Origin: Trujillonella humicola
GTDB lineage: Bacteria; Actinomycetota; Actinomycetes; Mycobacteriales; Geodermatophilaceae
Direction of reading: 5' to 3'
Length of the DNA: 64,000 nt
NCBI RefSeq assembly: GCF_046233715.1
Contig: NZ_JBJNRJ010000018.1
Coordinates: 13,287 to 77,286 of the forward strand
A program made the translations under genes and the position numbers. Below are positions 7,704 through 15,888 of the stretch, one piece after another; position 1 is the stretch's first letter, and every line of letters starts with the position of its first letter. The notes under the pieces were generated by a model that was not told where the DNA came from, searched no databases, and saw nothing but the letters and a program-made list of their open reading frames with translations.

Positions 7704-8272
7704 CGGAGCAGGACGACGGCGTCACCATCGCGGTCTCCAGCGACGACGGCGGCCCGGCGACCGTCTTCGAGCACCTGTGGACGCCGTACCGGATGGCCTA
7801 CATCCGCGGCGAGGGCAAGCCGACCGGCACGCACGACTGCCCGTTCTGCCTCATCCCGCAGATGGACGACGAGGAGGGGCTGGTCGTCGCCCGCGGGCGC
7901 ACGGTGTTCGCGGTCCTCAACCTCTACCCGTACAACGCCGGGCACCTGATGGTCGTGCCCTACCGGCACGTGCCCGACTACACCGACCTGACGCCGGCGG
8001 AGGTCGCCGAGCTCGGCGCCTTCACGCAGACGGCGATGCGGGTGGTGCGCTCGGTCAGTGGCGCGCACGGGTTCAACATCGGCATGAACCAGGGGTCGGT
8101 CGCCGGCGCCGGCATCGCCGACCACCTGCACCAGCACGCCGTGCCGCGCTGGGGCGGGGACACCAACTTCATGCCGGTCATCGGGCTGACCCGGGTGCTG
8201 CCGCAGGTGCTGCGCGAGACGCGGGCGCTGCTGGCGGCCTCGTGGCCCGGGGCCGGCGCCGGGGAGGGCTGA
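7700..8272 (+). CDS. HIT family protein, Ap4A phosphorylase-like
   Basis: Histidine-triad hydrolase/phosphorylase of 190 residues. The triad is ADHLHQHAVPRW (about 135-146). An N-terminal zinc-type pair CPFCL (about 48-52) and the FAVLNLYPYNAGHLMVVPYRH segment complete the domain. Mycobacterial proteins at the same position, between thrS and pgsA, act as diadenosine tetraphosphate phosphorylases, so removal of Ap4A made by tRNA synthetases is the likely role. Overlap with thrS, itself a source of Ap4A, fits that idea. Confidence 0.9.
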   Translation: MTEQDDGVTIAVSSDDGGPATVFEHLWTPYRMAYIRGEGKPTGTHDCPFCLIPQMDDEEGLVVARGRTVFAVLNLYPYNAGHLMVVPYRHVPDYTDLTPAEVAELGAFTQTAMRVVRSVSGAHGFNIGMNQGSVAGAGIADHLHQHAVPRWGGDTNFMPVIGLTRVLPQVLRETRALLAASWPGAGAGEG

Positions 8273-8273
8273 G

Positions 8274-8906
8274 GTGCTCGGCTCGGGAGCCCGGGCAGCC
8301 GTCGGGCGGCTCTGGGCGCCGGTGGTCGCCACGCTCCTGCGCGCGGGGGTCACCGCCGACGCGGTGACGGTGACCGGCACCCTGGGGGCGGTCGCCGGCG
8401 CGCTCGGTCTCCTCGCGACCGGCCACCTGTTCTGGGGCGTGTTCACCGTGACCGTGTTCGTGCTGCTCGACATGCTCGACGGCGCGCTGGCCCGCGCCCG
8501 CGGCGGCGGCTCGGTGTTCGGCGCGGTGCTCGACTCCAGCCTCGACCGGCTGGTCGACGCCGCGGTGTTCGGCGCGCTGGTGTGGTGGTTCACCGGCGCG
8601 GGGGACAACCGGCTGCTGGCCCTGCTCGCGCTGCTCTGCCTCGTCCTGTCGGTGCTGACCAGCTACGTCAAGGCACGTGCCGAGGGCGTGGGCCTGCGCT
8701 GCGACGTCGGGATCGTGGAGCGCACCGAGCGCCTCATCCTGGTCCTGACCGGCACCGGGCTGTACGGGCTCGGTGTGCCGTACGCGGTCCACGTCGGGCT
8801 GTGGCTGCTGCTGGCGGGCAGCCTCGTCACCGTCGTGCAGCGGGGCGTGGAGGTGCACCGCCAGGCCCGGGGGCGGCGGCTGCCCAGCGCCCCGACGGCG
8901 CCGTGA
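8274..8906 (+). CDS. pgsA: phosphatidylinositol phosphate synthase (CDP-alcohol phosphatidyltransferase)
   Basis: Integral membrane enzyme of 210 residues. The CDP-alcohol transferase signature is complete: DMLDGALARARGGGSVFG, then AVLDSSLDRLVDA, supplying the aspartates that bind two metal ions. About six hydrophobic helices follow. In mycobacteria the orthologue joins CDP-diacylglycerol to inositol phosphate, the first step to phosphatidylinositol and its mannosides. The start is 1 base after the HIT stop, and the GTGA end overlaps the acyltransferase, so the genes form one coupled unit. PI-phosphate rather than PG-phosphate synthesis is inferred from the neighbours patA and pimA. Confidence 0.92.
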   Translation: MLGSGARAAVGRLWAPVVATLLRAGVTADAVTVTGTLGAVAGALGLLATGHLFWGVFTVTVFVLLDMLDGALARARGGGSVFGAVLDSSLDRLVDAAVFGALVWWFTGAGDNRLLALLALLCLVLSVLTSYVKARAEGVGLRCDVGIVERTERLILVLTGTGLYGLGVPYAVHVGLWLLLAGSLVTVVQRGVEVHRQARGRRLPSAPTAP

Positions 8907-9901
8907 CGGCACAGCCGCGGGAGGCCGCCGTCCCGGTCGCCGAGGGTGCTCCGCCCGCCGGGGTGCGGGAGCGGGTCACCGCCCGGCTCACTGACCTGGG
9001 CTTCGCCGCCGGGTGGGGCGCGGTCAAGGCGCTGCCCGAGCCGGTGGCCCGCGCCGGCTTCGTTGCCGCCTTCGACCGGGTGGCCCGCCGCGACGGGCGC
9101 GGGGTCCGCCAGCTGCGCGCCAACCTGCGGGCGGTCACCGCCGCCGGCGGTCTGGACGAGGCGGCGCTCGACGCGCTGACCCGCCGGGCGATGCGCTCCT
9201 ACGGCCGGTACTGGCAGGAGGCCTTCCGGCTGCCGCGGCTGGATCCCGCACGCATCGTCCGGGACACCGTGACCGAGGGCCGTGAGCACATGGACCGGGC
9301 CCGGGCGGCCGGCCGGCCGGTGGTCGCCGCCCTGCCGCACAGCGGGAACTGGGACGCCGCCGGGGTCTGGTTCATCGAGTACCTGGGCGGGCCGTTCCTG
9401 ACCGTCGCCGAGCGGCTGCGGCCGGAGTCGCTCTACCGGCGCTTCGTCGCCTTCCGCGAGTCGCTGGGCATGCGGGTCGTGCCGCTCACCGGCGACCCGC
9501 AGCCCAGCGGCACCGTGCTCCGGGAGTGGCTGGACGGGGGCGGCGCGGTCTGCCTGCTCTGCGACCGGGACCTCGGCCGGCCCGGCGTGCCGGTGACCTT
9601 CGCCGGGCGGCCGACCACGATGCCCAGCGGCCCCGCGCTGCTCGCGGCCCAGACCGGCGCGGCGCTCGTCCCCGCCGTCCCCTCGTTCACCGCCCGCGGA
9701 TGGCGGGTGGTGTTCCACCCCGAGGTGCCCCTCGACGGCGGCGGGCGGCTGCGCGACCGGGTGCACGCGGCGACCCAGCAGGTCGCCGACGCGTTCGGGG
9801 GCACCCTCGCCCGGTACCCCGAGGACTGGCACATGCTGGCGCGGATCTGGCCCGACGTACCGCCGGACCCTGCCGCCGCGGACCGGCCGGAGCGCGCCTG
9901 A
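8903..9901 (+). CDS. patA: phosphatidylinositol mannoside acyltransferase
   Basis: Lauroyl/myristoyl acyltransferase-type protein of 332 residues that acylates phosphatidylinositol mannosides at the inner face of the membrane. The acyltransferase motif is PHSGNWDAAG (H-x4-D, about 145), and later segments FAGRPTTMPSGPALLAAQTG and YPEDWHMLARIWPD are typical of the LPLAT family. It starts at GTG 8903, overlapping the pgsA stop, and its stop shares a base with the pimA start. The order pgsA-patA-pimA is the same as in mycobacteria. Confidence 0.92.
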   Translation: MTAQPREAAVPVAEGAPPAGVRERVTARLTDLGFAAGWGAVKALPEPVARAGFVAAFDRVARRDGRGVRQLRANLRAVTAAGGLDEAALDALTRRAMRSYGRYWQEAFRLPRLDPARIVRDTVTEGREHMDRARAAGRPVVAALPHSGNWDAAGVWFIEYLGGPFLTVAERLRPESLYRRFVAFRESLGMRVVPLTGDPQPSGTVLREWLDGGGAVCLLCDRDLGRPGVPVTFAGRPTTMPSGPALLAAQTGAALVPAVPSFTARGWRVVFHPEVPLDGGGRLRDRVHAATQQVADAFGGTLARYPEDWHMLARIWPDVPPDPAAADRPERA

Positions 9902-11061
9902 TGCGGATCGGGCTGGTCTGCCCCTACCACTGGGACCGTCCCGGCGGCGTCCAGTACCACGTGCGCGACCTCGCCGAGACCCTGCGCGAGCTGGGCCACC
10001 ACGTCGAGGTGCTGACGCCGGCCGAGCACGAGGAGTCGCTGCCCGCCGAGCACGTCACCTTCGCCGGGCGGACGGTCCCGATCCCCTACAACGGGTCGAT
10101 GGCCAGCGTGCAGTTCGGCCCGATCTCGGCCGCGCGGGTGCGCCGCTGGCTGCGCGAGGGCCGCTTCGACGTCGTCCACGTGCACGACCCGGCGCCGCCC
10201 TCGATCGGGCTGCTCGTGCTCATCCTCGCCGAGGGCCCCATCGTGGCGACGTTCCACGCGGCGACCGTGCGGTCCAAGTGGCTCGTCGCCTGGGGCCCGG
10301 TGATCCGCCCCTGGCTGGAGCGGATCAGCGGCCGGATCGCCGTCTCCGACTTCGCCCGCCGGCTGCAGGTCGAGCACCTCGGCGGCGACGCCGTCGTCAT
10401 CCCCAACGGCGTGCACGTCGCCGTCTTCGCCGAGGGCCCGGAGCTGCCCGGCCGCAGCCGCGGCTCCGCGAACCCGACCATCGGCTTCCTCGGCCGCTAC
10501 GACGAACCCCGCAAGGGGCTGCCGGTGCTGCTCGAGGCGATGCGCGACGTCGTCCGGCGCCACCCGGCCGCCCGCCTGCTCATCGCCGGCCGCGGCAACC
10601 CCGACGCGCTGCGCGCGTCGATCGCGCCGGACCTGCGGCCGCACGTCGAGCTGCTCGGCGAGCTGCCGGAGGCGGACAAGGCGGCCTTCCTGCGGTCGGT
10701 CGACGTGTACTGCGCGCCCAACCTGCTGGGGGAGTCCTTCGGGATCATCCTCATCGAGGCGCTGGCGGCCGGGGCGCCGATCGTCGCCAGCGACCTCGAC
10801 GCCTTCGCCGCGGTCCTGGAGGACGGCGCCGTGGGCGACCTGGTCCGCCGCGGCGACGCGACCGCGCTGGCGGCCGCGCTCGGGGACCTGCTGGCCGACC
10901 CGGCCCGGCGCGCGGAGCTGTCGGAGCGCGGCCGGGCGGCGGCCCGGGGCTACGACTGGTCGGTCGTCGCCCGGCGCGTGCTGGCTGTCTACGAGACCGT
11001 CGTGCTGCCCGACGGTGCAGCGGTGACCGCCACCGACGACGACGCCGGGGTGTCGGGCTGA
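9901..11061 (+). CDS. pimA: phosphatidylinositol alpha-mannosyltransferase
   Basis: GT4-family glycosyltransferase of 386 residues that transfers the first mannose from GDP-mannose to phosphatidylinositol. The N-terminal acceptor domain begins RIGLVCPYHWDRPGGVQYHV, including the glycine-rich loop. The C-terminal donor domain shows TIGFLGRYDEPRKGLPVLLE, and the E-x7-E motif appears as ESFGIILIEA. It ends the coupled HIT-pgsA-patA-pimA unit. The product feeds PIM and lipomannan-like envelope lipids. Confidence 0.95.
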   Translation: MRIGLVCPYHWDRPGGVQYHVRDLAETLRELGHHVEVLTPAEHEESLPAEHVTFAGRTVPIPYNGSMASVQFGPISAARVRRWLREGRFDVVHVHDPAPPSIGLLVLILAEGPIVATFHAATVRSKWLVAWGPVIRPWLERISGRIAVSDFARRLQVEHLGGDAVVIPNGVHVAVFAEGPELPGRSRGSANPTIGFLGRYDEPRKGLPVLLEAMRDVVRRHPAARLLIAGRGNPDALRASIAPDLRPHVELLGELPEADKAAFLRSVDVYCAPNLLGESFGIILIEALAAGAPIVASDLDAFAAVLEDGAVGDLVRRGDATALAAALGDLLADPARRAELSERGRAAARGYDWSVVARRVLAVYETVVLPDGAAVTATDDDAGVSG

Positions 11062-11108
11062 CCGGGGGCGGGCCGGGCCGGCAGCCCCTGCGGCGGCGCG
11101 TGCGGCGC

Positions 11109-11114
11109 TAGCCT
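11109..11114 (+). promoter_or_regulatory. -10 box TAGCCT (leaderless LemA-like gene)
   Basis: TAGCCT ends 6 bases before GTG 11121, so this gene probably has its own promoter separate from pimA. Confidence 0.6.
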
Positions 11115-11120
11115 CCGGCC

Positions 11121-11660
11121 GTGGGTCTCTCCGTCTGGACGGTCGTCGCCGGCGTCGTCGTCGCGCTGCTCGTCGCCTGGACCGTGTGGACCCTCACCCG
11201 GCTGCGCCGCCTGGAGGGACGCGTGGACCGCGCGCGCACGGCGCTGGAGACCCAGCTGCGGCGGCGGGCGGCCCTGGCCGCCGAGATCGCGCGCGGCGGC
11301 GCCGCGGCCCTCGAGCCCGAGCGCGCCGGCCGCCTGGCGCGGGCCGCCGACGGTGCCCGGCTGCCCTGGACGCCGGACCGCGAGCAGGCGGAGAACCTGC
11401 TCGGCCGGGAGCTGCGCGGGCTGGTGCAGGAGCTGCCCGCGACGGAGAAGGCGCTGGCCGCCGACCTCGCCGGTACCGCGCAGCGGGTCGCCCTGGCCCG
11501 ACGCTTCTACAACGACGCGGTCCGCGACACCCGGGAGCTGCGCGGCCGCCGGTTCCCCCGGCTCCTGCGGCTGCACGCCCGTCGCCCGCTGCCGCGCTAC
11601 TTCGACATCGACGACAGCTACGGCGAGCTGGTGCGCACCGCCGGGCACCGGCGCCCCTGA
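11121..11660 (+). CDS. LemA-like membrane-anchored protein
   Basis: Protein of 179 residues with an N-terminal membrane anchor (VVAGVVVALLVAWTVW, about 7-22) and a mostly helical remainder. The segment ARRFYNDAVRDTRELR followed by RRFPRLLRLHARRPLPRYFD resembles the conserved end of LemA proteins (ARRYYNDAV... then FP...). LemA proteins have an extended N-terminal helix and unknown biochemical function. The match is partial: the middle is short and Arg/Ala-rich, so this is a divergent member or a coiled-coil protein of its own family. Confidence 0.65.
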   Translation: MGLSVWTVVAGVVVALLVAWTVWTLTRLRRLEGRVDRARTALETQLRRRAALAAEIARGGAAALEPERAGRLARAADGARLPWTPDREQAENLLGRELRGLVQELPATEKALAADLAGTAQRVALARRFYNDAVRDTRELRGRRFPRLLRLHARRPLPRYFDIDDSYGELVRTAGHRRP

Positions 11661-11668
11661 CCGCTCCG

Positions 11669-11674
11669 TACGAT
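11669..11674 (+). promoter_or_regulatory. candidate -10 box TACGAT for pdxS
   Basis: Fits the TANNNT pattern and would give a 5' leader of roughly 45 bases before ATG 11726. Confidence 0.45.
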
Positions 11675-11725
11675 GGAGGGGGTCCACCGAGGGACCGACC
11701 CCCGATCTGCTGCGAGGCCACTTCC

Positions 11726-12631
11726 ATGTCGACGTCCGACCGACCCACCCCGGCCACCGGCACGACCGCGGTCAAGCGCGGCATGGCCGAGCAGCTCAAG
11801 GGGGGCGTCATCATGGACGTCGTCACCCCCGAGCAGGCGAAGATCGCCGAGGACGCCGGCGCGGTCGCCGTCATGGCGCTGGAGCGGGTGCCCGCCGACA
11901 TCCGCGCGCAGGGCGGGATCGCGCGGATGAGCGACCCGGACATGATCGAGGGGATCGTCTCGGCGGTCTCGATCCCGGTGATGGCCAAGGCGCGGATCGG
12001 GCACTTCGTCGAGGCGCAGGTGCTGCAGAGCCTGGGCGTGGACTACGTCGACGAGTCCGAGGTGCTCACCCCCGCCGACGAGGCGCACCACATCGACAAG
12101 CACGCGTTCACCGTGCCGTTCGTGTGCGGGGCCACCGACCTGGGCGAGGCGCTGCGCCGCATCGCCGAGGGCGCGGCGATGATCCGCTCCAAGGGCGAGG
12201 CCGGCACCGGCAACGTCGTCGAGGCCGTGCGGCACATGCGGGCCATCCGCGCCGGCATCCGCCGGCTGACGACCCTCGACGAGACCGAGCTGTTCGTCGC
12301 CGCCAAGGAGCTGCGCGCCCCGCACGACCTGGTGGCCGAGGTCGCCCGGACCGGCGCGCTGCCGGTCGTGCTGTTCACCGCCGGCGGCATCGCCACCCCC
12401 GCCGACGCGGCGATGATGATGCAGCTGGGCGCCCAGGGGGTGTTCGTCGGCTCGGGCATCTTCAAGTCCGGCGACCCCGCCCAGCGCGCCGCCGCGATCG
12501 TGCAGGCCACCACCTTCCACGACGACCCCGATGTGATCGCCAAGGTCTCCCGCGGCCTGGGCGAGGCGATGGTCGGCATCAACGTGACCACGCTGCCGGA
12601 GTCCGAGCGGTTCGCCACCCGCGGCTGGTGA
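11726..12631 (+). CDS. pdxS: pyridoxal 5'-phosphate synthase, synthase subunit
   Basis: PdxS of 301 residues, the TIM-barrel subunit that makes PLP from ribose 5-phosphate, glyceraldehyde 3-phosphate and ammonia. Key segments: RGMAEQLKGGVIMDVV, AVAVMALERVPADIRAQGG, VMAKARIGHFVEAQVLQ with the first Schiff-base lysine, and IRSKGEAGTGNVVEAVRHMR. The phosphate site is FTAGGIATPADAAMMMQLG. Length and sequence are typical. The partner amidotransferase pdxT is not adjacent; a membrane-protein gene lies between. Confidence 0.97.
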   Translation: MSTSDRPTPATGTTAVKRGMAEQLKGGVIMDVVTPEQAKIAEDAGAVAVMALERVPADIRAQGGIARMSDPDMIEGIVSAVSIPVMAKARIGHFVEAQVLQSLGVDYVDESEVLTPADEAHHIDKHAFTVPFVCGATDLGEALRRIAEGAAMIRSKGEAGTGNVVEAVRHMRAIRAGIRRLTTLDETELFVAAKELRAPHDLVAEVARTGALPVVLFTAGGIATPADAAMMMQLGAQGVFVGSGIFKSGDPAQRAAAIVQATTFHDDPDVIAKVSRGLGEAMVGINVTTLPESERFATRGW

Positions 12632-12650
12632 GCCGGCCCGCCGCGGCTCG

Positions 12651-13775
12651 GTGAGCCCTGCGGCCGCCGGCGGCCGGATCGGCGGTGTGGACCTCGCCCG
12701 TGGCGTCGCGGTCCTGGGCATGTTCGGCGCCCACATGGGCATCGGGCGCGACGCGGAGCTGGACTGGGCCCCGTCGACGTGGCCGGCCGTGGTCGACGGG
12801 CGCTCGGCGGTCCTCTTCGCCGTCCTCGCCGGGGTGTCGATCGCCCTGCTCTCCGGCGGGCGGGAGCCGGCGGCGGGGGAGGAGCTGGTCCGGGCGCGGG
12901 TGCGCGTGCTCGTGCGGGCCGCGTGGATCTTCCTGATCGGCGGTCTGCTGGAGCTGCTCGGCACGTTCGTCGCGGTGATCCTCGGGGTCTACGCCGTCCT
13001 GTTCGTGCTCGCCGTGCCCTTCCTCCGCTGGCCACCCGGCCGGCTGCTCGTCCTCGCCGCGGTGCTCGCCGTCGTCGCCCCCGTCGTGGACCTCGTCGCC
13101 GGGCAGCTGGTCACCGAGCGCGGCGGGACGGACCTGCCGTTCGCCCGGCTCGTCGTCACCGGCTTCTACCCGGCGCTGATCTGGTGGACGTTCGTCCTGG
13201 TGGGGCTCGCCGTCGGGCGGCTCGACCTGCGCGCGGCACGGACGCGGGCCGGCCTGGTGGGCGCCGGCGCGGCGCTGGCCGTGCTCGGCTACGCGGGCGG
13301 GTGGCTGACCACGCGCACCTGGGCCGGCGGCCGGGCCTCCGACCGCATCGGCGAGGGGTACCGGCACGTCGGGGAGCTCGACCCGGCGTGGCTCAGCGGC
13401 GCGGCGCCGCACGGCGGGACGACGTTCGAGGTCGTGGGCTCCACCGGCGTGGCGCTGGCCGTGCTGGGGCTGTGCCTGGCGCTGGCCGACGGCGCGCCGT
13501 GGCTGGTCCGGCCGGTCGCCTCCGTCGGCGCCCTGGCCCTCTCCGTGTACGCCGCGCACCTGGTGGCGATCGCGCTGATCGACCCCGGCTTCCCCGCCGG
13601 GACCGGCCTGTGGCTGCGCTTCTGCGCCGTCGCGCTGGTCGCGGCGACCCTGTGGCGGACGCTAGTCGGCCGCGGCCCGCTCGAGTGGGTGCTCGCCCGG
13701 AGCTCGCGCGCCGCGGCGCGCCCGCCGCGGGCGGGTGGGGCGGCTGCCCGCGGGGCGGTGCCGCCCGCGCCGTAG
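12651..13775 (+). CDS. multi-pass membrane protein, DUF418/acyltransferase-3-like
   Basis: About 374 residues with eight to ten hydrophobic segments. The start RIGGVDLARGVAVLGMFGAH is like DUF418 and heparan-alpha-glucosaminide N-acetyltransferase-like proteins, which carry an R-x-x-x-x-D-x-x-R-G motif at the first helix. A second conserved-looking block is LVRARVRVLVRAAWIFLIGG. These families may move acyl groups across the membrane, but no substrate is known. It lies between pdxS and pdxT, and its TAG stop forms part of the pdxT promoter. No direct role in vitamin B6 synthesis should be assumed. Confidence 0.75.
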   Translation: MSPAAAGGRIGGVDLARGVAVLGMFGAHMGIGRDAELDWAPSTWPAVVDGRSAVLFAVLAGVSIALLSGGREPAAGEELVRARVRVLVRAAWIFLIGGLLELLGTFVAVILGVYAVLFVLAVPFLRWPPGRLLVLAAVLAVVAPVVDLVAGQLVTERGGTDLPFARLVVTGFYPALIWWTFVLVGLAVGRLDLRAARTRAGLVGAGAALAVLGYAGGWLTTRTWAGGRASDRIGEGYRHVGELDPAWLSGAAPHGGTTFEVVGSTGVALAVLGLCLALADGAPWLVRPVASVGALALSVYAAHLVAIALIDPGFPAGTGLWLRFCAVALVAATLWRTLVGRGPLEWVLARSSRAAARPPRAGGAAARGAVPPAP

Positions 13776-13778
13776 ATT
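13773..13778 (+). promoter_or_regulatory. -10 box TAGATT for pdxT, formed from a stop codon
   Basis: The TAG stop of the membrane-protein gene plus ATT gives TAGATT, ending 8 bases before GTG 13787. Confidence 0.55.
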
Positions 13779-13786
13779 GGCCGGCC

Positions 13787-14449
13787 GTGCGTGGAGGACC
13801 GGTCGTGGGCGTGCTGGCCCTGCAGGGAGACGTCCGCGAGCACCTCGCCGCGCTGGCCGCCGAGGGCGTCCCCGCGGTGCCGGTGCGGCGGCCCGAGGAG
13901 CTCGCCGGGGTCGACGGGCTGGTGATCCCGGGCGGGGAGTCGACGACCATCGCCAAGCTCGCCACCCGCTTCGGCGTCCTCGGCCCGCTGCGGGACGCCG
14001 TCCGGTCCGGGCTGCCCGCGTACGGCTCCTGCGCCGGGATGATCCTGCTGGCCGACCGGCTGCTCGACGCGCCGCCCGGTCAGGAGACGGTCGGCGGGCT
14101 GGACGTGACCGTGCGGCGCAACGCCTTCGGCCGGCAGGTCGACTCCTTCGAGTCCCGCGTGCAGCTCACCGGCACCGGCCTGGACGGACCGCCGGTGCCC
14201 GCCGTCTTCATCCGCGCACCGTGGGTGGAGGAGGCCGGGGCGGGCGTCGAGGTGCTCGGCCGGGTCGTCGGCGGACCGGGCGACGGTAAGATCGTGGCGG
14301 TTCGCCAGGGGGACCTCCTGGCCACCAGCTTCCACCCCGAGCTGACCGGGGACCGCCGGGTGCACGCGCTGTTCGTCGAGATCGTGCGCAGTGCCCGGGA
14401 GCGCAGGTCCGGCGCCGTCGCCGGGGAGGAGAGGAGACCACCGCCATGA
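13787..14449 (+). CDS. pdxT: pyridoxal 5'-phosphate synthase, glutaminase subunit
   Basis: Class I glutamine amidotransferase of about 220 residues that supplies ammonia to PdxS. Motifs: VGVLALQGDVREHL at the start, IPGGESTTIAKL, the nucleophile in AYGSCAGMILLA, and the His-Glu pair in TSFHPELTGD. GTG 13787 fits a leaderless start after TAGATT; GTG 13805, with GAGGA upstream, would remove six residues and is also reasonable. The stop overlaps yebC (ATGA). Confidence 0.95.
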   Translation: MRGGPVVGVLALQGDVREHLAALAAEGVPAVPVRRPEELAGVDGLVIPGGESTTIAKLATRFGVLGPLRDAVRSGLPAYGSCAGMILLADRLLDAPPGQETVGGLDVTVRRNAFGRQVDSFESRVQLTGTGLDGPPVPAVFIRAPWVEEAGAGVEVLGRVVGGPGDGKIVAVRQGDLLATSFHPELTGDRRVHALFVEIVRSARERRSGAVAGEERRPPP

Positions 14450-15195
14450 GCGGCCATTCCAAGTGGGCGACCACGAAGCACAAGAAGGCCGGGATCGACG
14501 CCAAGCGGGGCAAGCTCTTCGCGAAGCTGATCAAGAACATCGAGGTCGCCGCCCGCACCGGCGGCGGAGACCCGGCCGGCAACCCGACGCTGTTCGACGC
14601 CATCCAGAAGGCGAAGAAGAGCTCGGTGCCCAACGACAACATCGACCGCGCGGTCAAGCGCGGGTCCGGCGCGGAGGCCGGCGGCGTCGACTACCAGGGC
14701 ATCACCTACGAGGGCTACGCGCCCGGCGGGGTCGCCGTCCTCATCGAGTGCCTCACCGACAACAAGAACCGGTCGGCCATGGAGGTGCGCACGGCCATGA
14801 CCCGCAACGGCGGGTCGATGGCCGACCCGGGCTCGGTGGCCTACCTGTTCTCCCGCAAGGGCGTCATCGTCGTGCCGGCGGCCGAGGGGGTCGACGAGGA
14901 CTCGGTCCTCATGGCCGTGCTCGACGCCGGCGCCGAGGAGGTCCGCGACCAGGGCGACTCCTTCGAGGTCGTCTGCGAGCCCGGCGACCTGGTCGCCGTG
15001 CGCAGTGCGCTGCAGGACGCCGGGATCGACTACGACTCCGCCGACGCCGGGTTCGTGCCCAGCGTGAGCGTCGAGCTGGACGAGGAGACCGCGGGCAAGG
15101 TCTTCCGGCTCGTCGACGCGCTCGAGGACTGCGACGACGTACAGAACGTGTACGCGAACTACGACGTCTCCGACGAGGTGCTCGAGAGAATCTAG
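14446..15195 (+). CDS. YebC/PmpR family regulatory protein
   Basis: YebC-family protein of 249 residues (MSGHSKWATTKHKKAGIDAK, then FAKLIKNIEVAARTGGGDP). The three-domain family acts as a transcription regulator or, in recent work on relatives, as a translation factor. Position between pdxT and ruvC is conserved in actinobacteria. A purine-rich GAGGAGAGGAG ribosome site precedes ATG 14446. Its TAG stop is followed by a repeat sequence shared with the rpoZ downstream region. Confidence 0.95.
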   Translation: MSGHSKWATTKHKKAGIDAKRGKLFAKLIKNIEVAARTGGGDPAGNPTLFDAIQKAKKSSVPNDNIDRAVKRGSGAEAGGVDYQGITYEGYAPGGVAVLIECLTDNKNRSAMEVRTAMTRNGGSMADPGSVAYLFSRKGVIVVPAAEGVDEDSVLMAVLDAGAEEVRDQGDSFEVVCEPGDLVAVRSALQDAGIDYDSADAGFVPSVSVELDEETAGKVFRLVDALEDCDDVQNVYANYDVSDEVLERI

Positions 15196-15238
15196 GACCC
15201 CCCTCCCGCCTCGCACGCTCGGCGCGGGCCCCTGCGAG
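15194..15238 (+). repeat. GC-rich intergenic repeat, copy 1
   Basis: Starts within the yebC stop codon with AGGACCCCCCTC and ends GCGGGCCCCTGCGAG. The same start and end blocks, with a variable middle, occur after rpoZ at 62526-62576. It may act as a terminator. Confidence 0.55.
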
Positions 15239-15282
15239 CCGGTCATCGGTGTGTTGCGGCGCTGGTCGTCGGCCGCACCGGC

Positions 15283-15288
15283 TAGCCT
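15283..15288 (+). promoter_or_regulatory. -10 box TAGCCT for ruvCAB
   Basis: TAGCCT lies 37 bases before ATG 15326, giving a short leader that includes a good ribosome site (CAGGAGG). Confidence 0.55.
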
Positions 15289-15325
15289 CGGTCGAACACC
15301 AGTTCGGCAGTGGTCAGGAGGCTCC

Positions 15326-15886
15326 ATGCGGGTGCTGGGCATCGATCCCGGCCTCACCCGGTGCGGGTGGGGCGTCGTCGACGGCCGCCCCGGCGCCCGG
15401 CCGGTCGCGGTCGGCGTGGGAGTGGTCCGCAGCTCGCCGGAGCTGGAGCTGGAGCTGCGCCTGCTGGAGCTGCACACGGCCGTCACCGCGCTGCTGCGCG
15501 AGCACCGGCCCGACGTGGTGGCCATCGAGCGGGTCTTCACCCAGAACAACAAGGGCACGGCCACCGGCACCGCGCAGGCGGCCGGGGTGGCGGCGCTGGC
15601 CGCGGCCCAGGCCGACCGGCCGGTCGCCTGGCACACGCCGAGCGAGGTCAAGGCCGCGATCTCCGGCAGCGGCCGGGCCGACAAGGAGCAGGTCGCACTC
15701 ATGGTGACCCGGGTGCTCGGGCTGGCCGCCGCGCCGAAGCCGGCCGACGCGGCCGACGCCCTGGCCCTGGCCGTCTGCCACGTGTGGCGGGGCCCCGCGC
15801 AGCACCGGCTGCGCGTCGCAGCCCTCGCCGGAGGAATCGGAGCGGGCGTCCGACCGCGGACGCTCCCGCGTTGGCAGGGGGTCTGA
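15326..15886 (+). CDS. ruvC: crossover junction endodeoxyribonuclease RuvC
   Basis: Holliday junction resolvase of 186 residues. The acidic active site is visible: Asp in RVLGIDPGLTRCGWG, Glu in VAIERVFTQNNKGTATGTAQ, and the C-terminal aspartates in KPADAADALALAVCH. It cuts the junctions moved by RuvAB. ATG 15326 has CAGGAGG seven bases upstream. ruvA follows after 2 bases and ruvB overlaps ruvA, giving a standard ruvCAB operon. Confidence 0.97.
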   Translation: MRVLGIDPGLTRCGWGVVDGRPGARPVAVGVGVVRSSPELELELRLLELHTAVTALLREHRPDVVAIERVFTQNNKGTATGTAQAAGVAALAAAQADRPVAWHTPSEVKAAISGSGRADKEQVALMVTRVLGLAAAPKPADAADALALAVCHVWRGPAQHRLRVAALAGGIGAGVRPRTLPRWQGV

Positions 15887-15888
15887 CC

